Positions 57,180 through 64,000 of a stretch of 64,000 nt of DNA are shown here, in pieces (position 1 is the stretch's first letter; each line of letters opens with the position of its first letter). The notes below the pieces were generated by a model, which saw nothing but the letters and a program-made list of their open reading frames with translations, was not told where the DNA came from and made no database searches. The stretch comes from Paraliobacillus ryukyuensis (GTDB lineage: Bacteria; Bacillota; Bacilli; Bacillales; Amphibacillaceae). Where the stretch lies: positions 186,001-250,000 of the forward strand of contig NZ_QNRI01000003.1 in NCBI RefSeq assembly GCF_003315295.1, in the 5' to 3' direction. The position numbers and the translations under genes were made by a program.

Positions 57180-58016
57180 TTACTGAAATAATTCAAGTAT
57201 TCGATCAAGGTCATCATCAGAAAAGAATTCAATTTCTATTTTTCCTTTTCGTTTACCTTTGTGAATTTTTACTCCAGTTCCTAAATGATCACGCAACAAA
57301 TTCTCTCGCTCTGCAAGAAAAACATCTTTCTTTGGTTGCTTTTTCTTTTGTATCGGTGTCTTCTCATTTAATCGTGTAATCAACTGTTCAAGCTGACGAA
57401 CATTAAGTTTTTCTTTTTTTATTTTATCGACGACTGCTGGTACTTTATCTTGGTCCTTCAAACCTAACAACGCTCTACCATGCCCCATAGACAGCTCACC
57501 ATTATTAATCAATGCAATCACTGGCGCCGGTAATCCCAACAATCGAACTAAATTCGCAATATGTGGTCTACTTTTCCCTAATCGTTCAGAAAGTTCACCT
57601 TGGGTAATATTGAATTCTTTCATTAGATTGGCATAGGCTTGTGCTTCTTCAACAGGGGTCAAGTTTTCGCGTTGTAAATTTTCTAGCAATGCTAGTTCCA
57701 TCATTTTTTGATCGGTTAACTCTTTCACAATGGCTGGTATTTTTTCTAACCCTGCTTCTTTTGCAGCCCTAAACCGTCGCTCACCAGCAACAATTTCATA
57801 TCCTTTAATGCTCTCGCGTACAATGATTGGTTGGAGAATTCCGTGTTCAAGTATGGATTCTTTTAATTCCTCAATCGCATCTGCTTGAAATGTTTTACGA
57901 GGTTGATATGGATTTGGCCGACATGATTGGACAGGTAATTGTTGAATGGCCTCATCTTCCTTCGATTCTATCTCTGGAAAAAAAACATTAATTCCTTTCC
58001 CTAACCCTCTCGCCAT
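57180..58016 (-). CDS. spo0J: Chromosome partitioning protein Spo0J (ParB)
   Basis: DNA-binding CTPase clamp of 278 residues. The N-domain carries PYQPRKTF and the CTP/arginine motif GERRFRAAKEA; the HTH (about 120-150: TQGELSERLGKSRPHIANLVRLL) reads parS; the C-terminal ~40 residues dimerise. It spreads from parS, loads SMC, and controls Soj. The start overlaps the soj 3' end by 29 bp, as in B. subtilis. Confidence 0.97.
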   Translation of the reverse strand: MARGLGKGINVFFPEIESKEDEAIQQLPVQSCRPNPYQPRKTFQADAIEELKESILEHGILQPIIVRESIKGYEIVAGERRFRAAKEAGLEKIPAIVKELTDQKMMELALLENLQRENLTPVEEAQAYANLMKEFNITQGELSERLGKSRPHIANLVRLLGLPAPVIALINNGELSMGHGRALLGLKDQDKVPAVVDKIKKEKLNVRQLEQLITRLNEKTPIQKKKQPKKDVFLAERENLLRDHLGTGVKIHKGKRKGKIEIEFFSDDDLDRILELFQ

Positions 58017-58770
58017 TTGCGATCACTTCCTTTGCTAAATCAAGATAGACTTCTGCACCTCTAGATTTTGGATCATATATAATGATTGGTTGCCCATGAC
58101 TTGGTGCTTCACCTAACCGCACATTTCTTGGTACGACGGATTGATACACTTTATCTTGGAAATATTTCTTCACTTCATCTATTACTTGCAAACCTAAGTT
58201 TGTTCTCGCATCAAGCATGGTTAACAGCACACCTTCAATGGTCAGTTGTTTGTTGAGATGCTTCTGAACCAAACGAATAGTGTTTAATAATTGACTTAAC
58301 CCTTCTAATGCATAATATTCGCATTGTACTGGAATCAGCACACTATCAGAAGCAGTTAAGGCATTAAGTGTTAATAGTCCTAAGGATGGCGGGCAATCAA
58401 TAATCACATAATCATATCTGTCCATGATAGGTTCCAATGCTTTCTTCAACCGCACCTCTCTTGAAATTGTTGGGACAAGTTCAATCTCCGCCCCAGCAAG
58501 TTGGATCGTTGCGGGTATTACATCTAAATTTTCTACACTTGTAGGAACACATACTTTTTCAGCTTCTAAGTCCTCTACTAATACATTATAGACACACTGA
58601 TCCATGTCTGCTTTATTAATTCCTGAACCACTCGTTGCATTACCTTGTGGATCAATATCAACTAAAAGAACTTTATGGTTCATATATGCTAAACATGCAC
58701 TCAAGTTAACTGCTGAAGTCGTCTTTCCTACACCGCCTTTTTGATTTGCTACGGCGATTACTTTTCCCAT
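57988..58770 (-). CDS. soj: Soj (ParA) ATPase
   Basis: MinD/ParA ATPase of 260 residues. Deviant Walker A KGGVGKTTSAVN (11-22), Walker A' VDIDPQGNATSG and Walker B VIIDCPPSLGLL are complete. In B. subtilis monomeric Soj inhibits DnaA and the ATP dimer activates it; Spo0J toggles the state. Pairs with spo0J in one operon. Confidence 0.97.
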   Translation of the reverse strand: MGKVIAVANQKGGVGKTTSAVNLSACLAYMNHKVLLVDIDPQGNATSGSGINKADMDQCVYNVLVEDLEAEKVCVPTSVENLDVIPATIQLAGAEIELVPTISREVRLKKALEPIMDRYDYVIIDCPPSLGLLTLNALTASDSVLIPVQCEYYALEGLSQLLNTIRLVQKHLNKQLTIEGVLLTMLDARTNLGLQVIDEVKKYFQDKVYQSVVPRNVRLGEAPSHGQPIIIYDPKSRGAEVYLDLAKEVIANGERVRERN

Positions 58771-58990
58771 GCTGTCACCTACCTAGTTCAAACTCTATAA
58801 ATTCTATTCTATCATTTTTTTGACAAATAAACATTGAAAATAATAGTTTTAAGCAAAATATCATGCCATTTCACTATATTACTAGAATTGAAGTATAACT
58901 ATTCAAATGTTATGTTAGATAAATTGAGCTAAACCCGACACTATTTTTCGCAAAAATTCTTATTAACAGATAGCCTATAAGTCAAAAAGA

Positions 58991-59016
58991 AAATCCCAAT
59001 CATGATGAAGGGACTT
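58991..59016 (-). terminator. noc terminator
   Basis: AAATCCC / GGGACTT stem (one mismatch) with T-rich minus-strand tail, 11 bp beyond the noc stop. The rest of 58771-59026 is the AT-rich upstream region of soj. Confidence 0.5.
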
Positions 59017-59026
59017 TGTAAGTGTA

Positions 59027-59881
59027 CTATTTTTTCTTCTGTATTTTTATTGTAATTTGATAATAATCATCGTAATCCTGCTCATCTGTTTCTAAATCTA
59101 TACCTGTGTCACTAACCATATTTAGCGATTGTTTTATCGTATTCATAGCAATTCGCATATCTTTATTAACACCTTTTAATGTCGGCTTTTTCTTTTTAGG
59201 TGTTTGGTTTAATAATTTTTCAATGCGATCTTCTGTTTGTTTGACATTTAATTGCTTATCAATGATTTCCTGTAAAACTTTTTCTTGTTTTTCTGGATCT
59301 TTAATAACAATTAAAGCCCGAGCATGGCGTTCGGTTATTTTCTTTTCTAAAATAGCTATTTGTACAGATTCAGGAAGCTTTAGCAATCGCATTTTATTGG
59401 CTATCGTTGATTGGCTCTTACCAAGACGTTGCGCCAAAGCTTCTTGGGTTAAACCATGCAACTCTAATAACCGACCATACGCCTTCGCTTCTTCAATCAC
59501 GGTTAATTCTTCTCGTTGCAAGTTTTCAATCAATGCGACAGATGCTGTTTCAGCCTCATTCATTTCTCGAATAATTACTGGCACTGTTTCCCACTCCAAA
59601 GAAGTTACAGCACGCCATCTTCTCTCACCAGCAATTATCTCAAATTTTCTTCCTTCGTCATCAGGCTCCATTTTTCGAACAACAATTGGTTGAATCATTC
59701 CATGGGTATGGATCGTTTGCGCCAATTCTTCAATTTTTTCTTGTTTAAAAATGGAACGTGGTTGATAACGGTTCGGTGCAATTTCGTTCACTGGAATCTG
59801 AATCACTTCATCTGGAACATACTCATCTTCCAATTCTTGCTTGTCACCTATACCAAAAATACGGCCAAATGGGTGCAACAT
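59027..59881 (-). CDS. noc: Nucleoid occlusion protein Noc
   Basis: ParB paralogue of 284 residues that binds NBS sites and blocks division over the nucleoid. The N-terminus [15 protein letters not shown] is an amphipathic membrane-targeting helix as in known Noc. CTP-binding GERRWRAV and an HTH with [24 protein letters not shown] follow. One perfect NBS was found at 23487-23500. Lies between soj and rsmG in the usual order. Confidence 0.93.
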   Translation of the reverse strand: MLHPFGRIFGIGDKQELEDEYVPDEVIQIPVNEIAPNRYQPRSIFKQEKIEELAQTIHTHGMIQPIVVRKMEPDDEGRKFEIIAGERRWRAVTSLEWETVPVIIREMNEAETASVALIENLQREELTVIEEAKAYGRLLELHGLTQEALAQRLGKSQSTIANKMRLLKLPESVQIAILEKKITERHARALIVIKDPEKQEKVLQEIIDKQLNVKQTEDRIEKLLNQTPKKKKPTLKGVNKDMRIAMNTIKQSLNMVSDTGIDLETDEQDYDDYYQITIKIQKKK

Positions 59882-59980
59882 ACAATAGACACCACCTTAT
59901 TCTCTTCCCTATGTAACCCCTTTGTTTTACGCTTTTAAGTCGGCTCATAGAATTTTATAAATGAAGTAATTGGTCTAAAA

Positions 59981-59996
59981 TGTTTCACGTGAAACA
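59981..59996. promoter_or_regulatory. parS site 3, inside a 28-bp palindrome
   Basis: TGTTTCACGTGAAACA, perfect parS upstream of noc; flanking bases extend the symmetry to a perfect 28-bp palindrome at 59975-60002. Confidence 0.97.
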
Positions 59997-60151
59997 TTTT
60001 AGTTTTCTCCATCAGATAAGTAGTTGTTTCTTATCCACGACGTTAACCTATGTTTTATTTTATCATATAATGTTTTAAAATTGTATGACTTCTGTAACAA
60101 TTAGTAAAAAAATAGATGGATGTTAAAAAGAGACTTTATTTACTCACAAGT

Positions 60152-60183
60152 TGCAACAGTAGAGTTTTTGGTCTACTGTTGCA
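60152..60183. other. Strong hairpin between noc and rsmG
   Basis: TGCAACAGTAGA / TCTACTGTTGCA, 12-bp perfect stem with an 8-base loop but no T run on either strand. It lies 54 bp past the rsmG stop and may be a weak terminator or an mRNA end-stabiliser. Confidence 0.5.
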
Positions 60184-60236
60184 CCATTGCTAAGTAAACG
60201 TATCCCAACCAACTAGCCATATGAGTTAATCACACC

Positions 60237-60953
60237 TTACTGTAAAGGAGTTCTATTCGGGACACCCGGTTTTCTTGGATACTTTTTCGACGTTTTTCTT
60301 ACTTTGTTAAAGACAATAATATTTCTTTCACCACTAGCTTCTGGTAGTTCGAACGTGTGCATAGCGTTAACTTCTCCCCCTAGTAATTCAATACCATTGG
60401 TAGCATCTGCTATCTCCGCTTTTGCGTTAGGTCCTTTCATAGCAATAAAAGAACCGCCAGTTTTACACAATGGTAGACATAACTCGCTTAACACAGCCGT
60501 TCTTGCCACTGCACGAGCCATCACAACGTCAAAGGAATGTCTGAATTGCTGGTTTTTACCAAATAATTCCGCGCGATCATGATAAAAAGCCACTCCAGTA
60601 AGGTGTAAATCCGTTGCTAATTGATTTAAAAAGGTAATTCTTTTTTGCAAGGAATCAACAATCGTCACTTGTAAATGCGGAAAACAGATTTTTAAAGGAA
60701 TGCTAGGAAAACCAGCTCCCGCACCAACATCACAAATCCGCAGGTCGGATGAAAAATCAAAATAAAAGGCAGCACTAATGGAATCATAAAAATGTTTTAA
60801 ATAGACCTCTTCTTTATCTGTGATCGCCGTTAGATTCATTTTATTATTCCATTCCACTAAGGTATGAAAATATGTTTCAAACTGTTGCTTCTGTTTTTCA
60901 GATAGATTGATTCCTTTTTTACTTAACTCAGTTACAAACGTATCGACATTCAT
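60237..60953 (-). CDS. rsmG: 16S rRNA (guanine-527-N7) methyltransferase
   Basis: 238 residues from ATG 60953 ([16 protein letters not shown] nine bases before; the ATG at 60962 is too close). The SAM-binding motif is [17 protein letters not shown] (about 69-85); [10 protein letters not shown] and [19 protein letters not shown] are family marks. Methylates G527 of 16S rRNA; loss gives low-level streptomycin resistance in other bacteria. Lies 31 bp after mnmG. Confidence 0.96.
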   Translation of the reverse strand: MNVDTFVTELSKKGINLSEKQKQQFETYFHTLVEWNNKMNLTAITDKEEVYLKHFYDSISAAFYFDFSSDLRICDVGAGAGFPSIPLKICFPHLQVTIVDSLQKRITFLNQLATDLHLTGVAFYHDRAELFGKNQQFRHSFDVVMARAVARTAVLSELCLPLCKTGGSFIAMKGPNAKAEIADATNGIELLGGEVNAMHTFELPEASGERNIIVFNKVRKTSKKYPRKPGVPNRTPLQ

Positions 60954-60983
60954 GACTAACATTCCTTTCTAATTACTGCAGGG

Positions 60984-62864
60984 TTAATCGACTTTTGCAA
61001 TATTACCTTGTTCAATATAAACAAGTAAAATAGATACATCTGCTGGGTTTACGCCTGATATTCGTGAAGCCTGCCCTACTGACAACGGACGCACTTTTTT
61101 CAATTTTTCTTTTGCTTCGGTCGCAATCCCACCAATTGCATCATAATCAATATTTGAAGGAATCAATTTACTTTCCATTTTTTTCATACGATCAACTTGT
61201 TGATTGGATTTTTCTATATATCCTTGATATTTAATTTGTATTTCGACTTGTTCTTTGACGGCTTCAGACAAGTCGGTTGGTTCCACTAATGTTTCAATAA
61301 ACGCATAATTAATTTCTGGGCGTTTCATTAGATCAAGTGCTTTCGTTGGCTCTTTTAATGGTGTTGCACCAATATCTTGCATGGCGGTTGTTAAAGCTTC
61401 TGAAGGTTTGATCGTTACTTTAGCTAACCGTTTTTTCTCTACGTCCACTTGTTCTTGTTTTTCAACAAAACGATCGTAACGTTCCTCCGAGATTAATCCT
61501 AATTGATAGCCGATTGCTGTTAGACGCATATCGGCATTATCATGGCGTAACAATAAGCGGTATTCCGCTCGTGACGTCAACAAGCGATATGGCTCATTCG
61601 TACCTTTTGTCACAAGGTCATCAATTAATACACCAATATAAGCTTGGGAACGATCTAAAATTAACGATTCTTTCTCTAGTGCTCGAGCAGCTGCGTTAAT
61701 TCCTGCCATAATCCCTTGTCCAGCCGCTTCTTCATAACCAGAAGTACCATTAAGTTGACCAGCTGTAAATAAGCCAGGGATGTTCTTCACTTCTAAAGTA
61801 GGCCATAATTGTGTTGGTACTACAGCATCGTATTCAATCGCATAACCCGCACGCATGATTTCTGCCTCTTCTAAACCTGGAATGGAGCGAAGCATGTCAC
61901 GTTGTACATATTCAGGTAATGAGGTTGATAAACCTTGGACATAAACTTCTTCGGTGTTACGTCCTTCTGGTTCTAAGAAAATTTGGTGCCGAGGTTTATC
62001 ATGGAACCGAACAACTTTATCTTCAATCGATGGACAATAACGAGGTCCTGTTCCTTTAATCATACCAGAATACATAGCTGATAATCCTAAATTATCATCA
62101 ATGATTTGGTGCGTCTGTTCATTGGTATAAGTTAACCAACAAGGTATTTGATCTACAATTGCATCGACAGTTTCATAAGAAAAGTGGCTTGGATTCTCAT
62201 CCCCTGGCTGAATTTCGGTTTTGGAATAGTCCACTGTATGGCTATTGACACGTGGGGGTGTTCCTGTTTTAAAACGTACTAAGTCAAAGCCTAATTCTTC
62301 AAGGTGCTCGGATAATTTCACCGAGGCACGTTGATTATTTGGGCCACTCTCATAGGATAAATCTCCAATAATGACACGTCCACGCATAAAAGTTCCGGTT
62401 GTAATGATAATGGATTTTGCATAATAAGCCGCTTTTGTTTCCGTAATAACACCTTTACACTCACCATCTTCCACAATTAATCGTTCTACCATTCCTTGGC
62501 GTAATGTTAAATTTTCAACATTCTCTAGATATTGTTTCATGGCTTGAATATATAAAGGTTTATCTGCTTGTGCACGTAAAGCGCGAACAGCAGGACCTTT
62601 CCCTGTGTTAAGCATCCGCATTTGAATATACGTTTGATCAATCACTTTCCCCATCAAACCACCTAATGCATCAACCTCGCGGACAACCACACCTTTCGCT
62701 GGTCCGCCAATCGATGGGTTACACGGCATAAAAGCAATCATATCTAAATTTAAGGTAAGCATTAATGTTTTGGCTCCACGCTTAGCCGCTGCATTTGCAG
62801 CTTCCACACCAGCATGACCGGCACCAATAACGATTACATCAAAATGTCCCGCATCATAAGTCAT
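60984..62864 (-). CDS. mnmG: tRNA modification enzyme MnmG (GidA)
   Basis: FAD enzyme of 626 residues from ATG 62864 (AAAGGAG eight bases before; the ATG at 62870 is two bases away). With MnmE it adds (carboxymethyl)aminomethyl to U34 of tRNAs. FAD loop [18 protein letters not shown]; signature [28 protein letters not shown] and [16 protein letters not shown] are conserved. Forms the usual mnmE-mnmG-rsmG run. Confidence 0.97.
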   Translation of the reverse strand: MTYDAGHFDVIVIGAGHAGVEAANAAAKRGAKTLMLTLNLDMIAFMPCNPSIGGPAKGVVVREVDALGGLMGKVIDQTYIQMRMLNTGKGPAVRALRAQADKPLYIQAMKQYLENVENLTLRQGMVERLIVEDGECKGVITETKAAYYAKSIIITTGTFMRGRVIIGDLSYESGPNNQRASVKLSEHLEELGFDLVRFKTGTPPRVNSHTVDYSKTEIQPGDENPSHFSYETVDAIVDQIPCWLTYTNEQTHQIIDDNLGLSAMYSGMIKGTGPRYCPSIEDKVVRFHDKPRHQIFLEPEGRNTEEVYVQGLSTSLPEYVQRDMLRSIPGLEEAEIMRAGYAIEYDAVVPTQLWPTLEVKNIPGLFTAGQLNGTSGYEEAAGQGIMAGINAAARALEKESLILDRSQAYIGVLIDDLVTKGTNEPYRLLTSRAEYRLLLRHDNADMRLTAIGYQLGLISEERYDRFVEKQEQVDVEKKRLAKVTIKPSEALTTAMQDIGATPLKEPTKALDLMKRPEINYAFIETLVEPTDLSEAVKEQVEIQIKYQGYIEKSNQQVDRMKKMESKLIPSNIDYDAIGGIATEAKEKLKKVRPLSVGQASRISGVNPADVSILLVYIEQGNIAKVD

Positions 62865-62914
62865 TTTCATTCTCCTTTATTTGTTTACTTTCCTTCGTAG
62901 CTACCTGTGTCATT

Positions 62915-64000
62915 TTATTTTCCTAGACAGAACTGGGAGAACAACTGATCAATCAAACTATCTTGCACTGTATCACCAACGATTTCTCCAAGTAGTTGCC
63001 ATGTTCGTGTGACATCAATTTGCACTAAATCAATCGGCATACCATCTCGCATCCCTTGCATCGCATCTTCTAATGCGATTAATGATTGCTTCAACAATTG
63101 AATATGACGAACATTAGAAACATACGTTAAATCATTAGCTTCTATTTCACCTGCAAAAAACGTATTTGCAATTGCTTGCTCTAATTGATCAATTCCCTGT
63201 TCTTCTATTAGCGCTGTCGACACCACAGGATGTTCACCTGCCAATGCCTTTACTTTGTCCAAGTCTAATTTTTGTGGTAAATCTGTTTTATTAACTAATA
63301 CAATAAATTCAAGATCCTGCACCAACGTAAATAACTGTTCATCTTCTTTGGTTATTTCTTCGTTGTTATTAAGAACAAGTAAAATTAAATCTGCTTCTTT
63401 CAATACTTGTCGGGAACGTTCTACACCAATCTTCTCAACTATATCTTCCGTATCTCGAATACCAGCAGTATCTACAAGACGAAGTGGTACCCCTCTTACA
63501 TTGACATATTCCTCTATTACATCGCGTGTCGTTCCTGGAACATCTGTAACAATGGCTTTATTTTCGTGGACTAAAGCATTCATTAGCGACGATTTCCCGA
63601 CATTCGGGCGGCCAATAATTGCCGTAGAAATACCTTCACGTAATATTTTTCCTTGCTTTGCCATTTGTAATAGACGCTCAATCTCAACATGTACTTGTTC
63701 CGTTTTTTCAAGCATCATGTGATGCGACATCTCTTCTACATCATCATACTCTGGATAATCTATATTTACTTCTACATGGGCAACAGTTTCAATAAGCTCC
63801 TGACGTAATCGCTGAATTAGTTTTGATAATTTACCATCTAACTGCTTAATTGCTACATCCATTGCTTTATCTGTTTTAGCACGAATTAGATCCATTACTG
63901 CTTCTGCTTGTGATAAATCAATTCGTCCATTTAAAAATGCACGTTTGGTGAACTCACCAGGCTCTGCCAAACGTGCTCCCATTTGTAACGCTAGCTCTAA
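62915..64000 (-). CDS. mnmE: tRNA modification GTPase MnmE (TrmE), 5' end cut by the window
   Basis: The frame runs beyond the right edge ([34 protein letters not shown]), so the N-terminal folate-binding domain is missing here, about 100 residues. Visible are the helical domain, the inserted G domain (G1 [11 protein letters not shown]2/G3 DVPGTTRDV...[11 protein letters not shown]4 NKTD) and the C-terminal FCLGK with the conserved cysteine. Partner of MnmG 50 bp downstream. Confidence 0.97.
   Translation of the reverse strand, partial: LELALQMGARLAEPGEFTKRAFLNGRIDLSQAEAVMDLIRAKTDKAMDVAIKQLDGKLSKLIQRLRQELIETVAHVEVNIDYPEYDDVEEMSHHMMLEKTEQVHVEIERLLQMAKQGKILREGISTAIIGRPNVGKSSLMNALVHENKAIVTDVPGTTRDVIEEYVNVRGVPLRLVDTAGIRDTEDIVEKIGVERSRQVLKEADLILLVLNNNEEITKEDEQLFTLVQDLEFIVLVNKTDLPQKLDLDKVKALAGEHPVVSTALIEEQGIDQLEQAIANTFFAGEIEANDLTYVSNVRHIQLLKQSLIALEDAMQGMRDGMPIDLVQIDVTRTWQLLGEIVGDTVQDSLIDQLFSQFCLGK

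Noticed and set aside
59106-59693. 195-residue open frame antisense to noc
   Set aside because: It mirrors a well-supported gene, has no ribosome site and a serine-rich chance composition.
60152-60183. rsmG terminator
   Set aside because: The stem is strong but lacks a T run on both strands, so it is listed only as a hairpin.

Overview
The window is a low-GC Firmicute chromosome segment, best matched to a spore-forming, probably halotolerant member of the Bacillaceae (Oceanobacillus/Gracilibacillus/Virgibacillus type; the genus is inferred, not proven). The right part is the conserved left flank of the replication origin in the order known from Bacillus subtilis: mnmE (cut by the right edge), mnmG, rsmG, noc, soj, spo0J, yyaC, DUF951, ychF, rpsF-ssb-rpsR, then rplI-gdpP-yybS, the replicative helicase, purA and the walRKHIJ-htrC cluster. 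Nearly all of these genes are on the minus strand, as expected for a left replichore with dnaA just beyond base 64000. No tRNA, rRNA or CRISPR array was seen.

Region by region. 1-2083: a catabolite-controlled beta-glucoside PTS locus (IIA, 6-phospho-beta-glucosidase, partial IIB). 2254-2526: a non-coding inverted-repeat element. 2614-9329: a large cell-wall-bound subtilase and an orphan YknX/YknW-like pair. 9955-13562: an amino-sugar operon nagA-nagB-nagR-murQ with two NagR operators. 13798-18205: tiny membrane proteins, a LOG-family protein, and an M20 hydrolase with two membrane proteins, one of them DUF3100. 18206-24852: an accessory island with acetyltransferases, a zinc-ribbon protein, remnants of PfpI, ArdC, Fic and IS110 genes, a likely type I toxin-antitoxin locus, a secreted orphan protein, a perfect Noc-binding site and a second dispersed repeat. 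24919-33198: manA, a dense cluster of DnaA boxes, then htrC and walJIHKR. 33341-41988: M23 peptidase, purA, replicative helicase, rplI, gdpP, yybS. 42161-47032: acetyltransferases, HAD and DUF4256 proteins, and a TetR/MATE efflux pair. 47351-51621: a third dispersed repeat, serA behind a T-box, IS3 and small membrane-protein debris, and a lipoprotein. 51869-64000: ribosomal, partitioning and tRNA-modification genes with three perfect parS sites.

How the genes work together. Spo0J loads at the three parS sites, Soj and Noc link segregation, initiation and division, and the DnaA-box cluster about 40 kb away could titrate DnaA, so the window holds most of an initiation/segregation control circuit. 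WalRK with YycH/I, GdpP (c-di-AMP), the M23 hydrolase and the Nag/MurQ recycling enzymes form a cell-wall homeostasis theme. The most unusual items are the DnaA-box cluster, the mosaic inverted-repeat family in three places, a hairpin that buries the htrC start codon, the holin-like toxin locus, the M20/DUF3100 cassette and the YknW/YknX pair without its ABC transporter.
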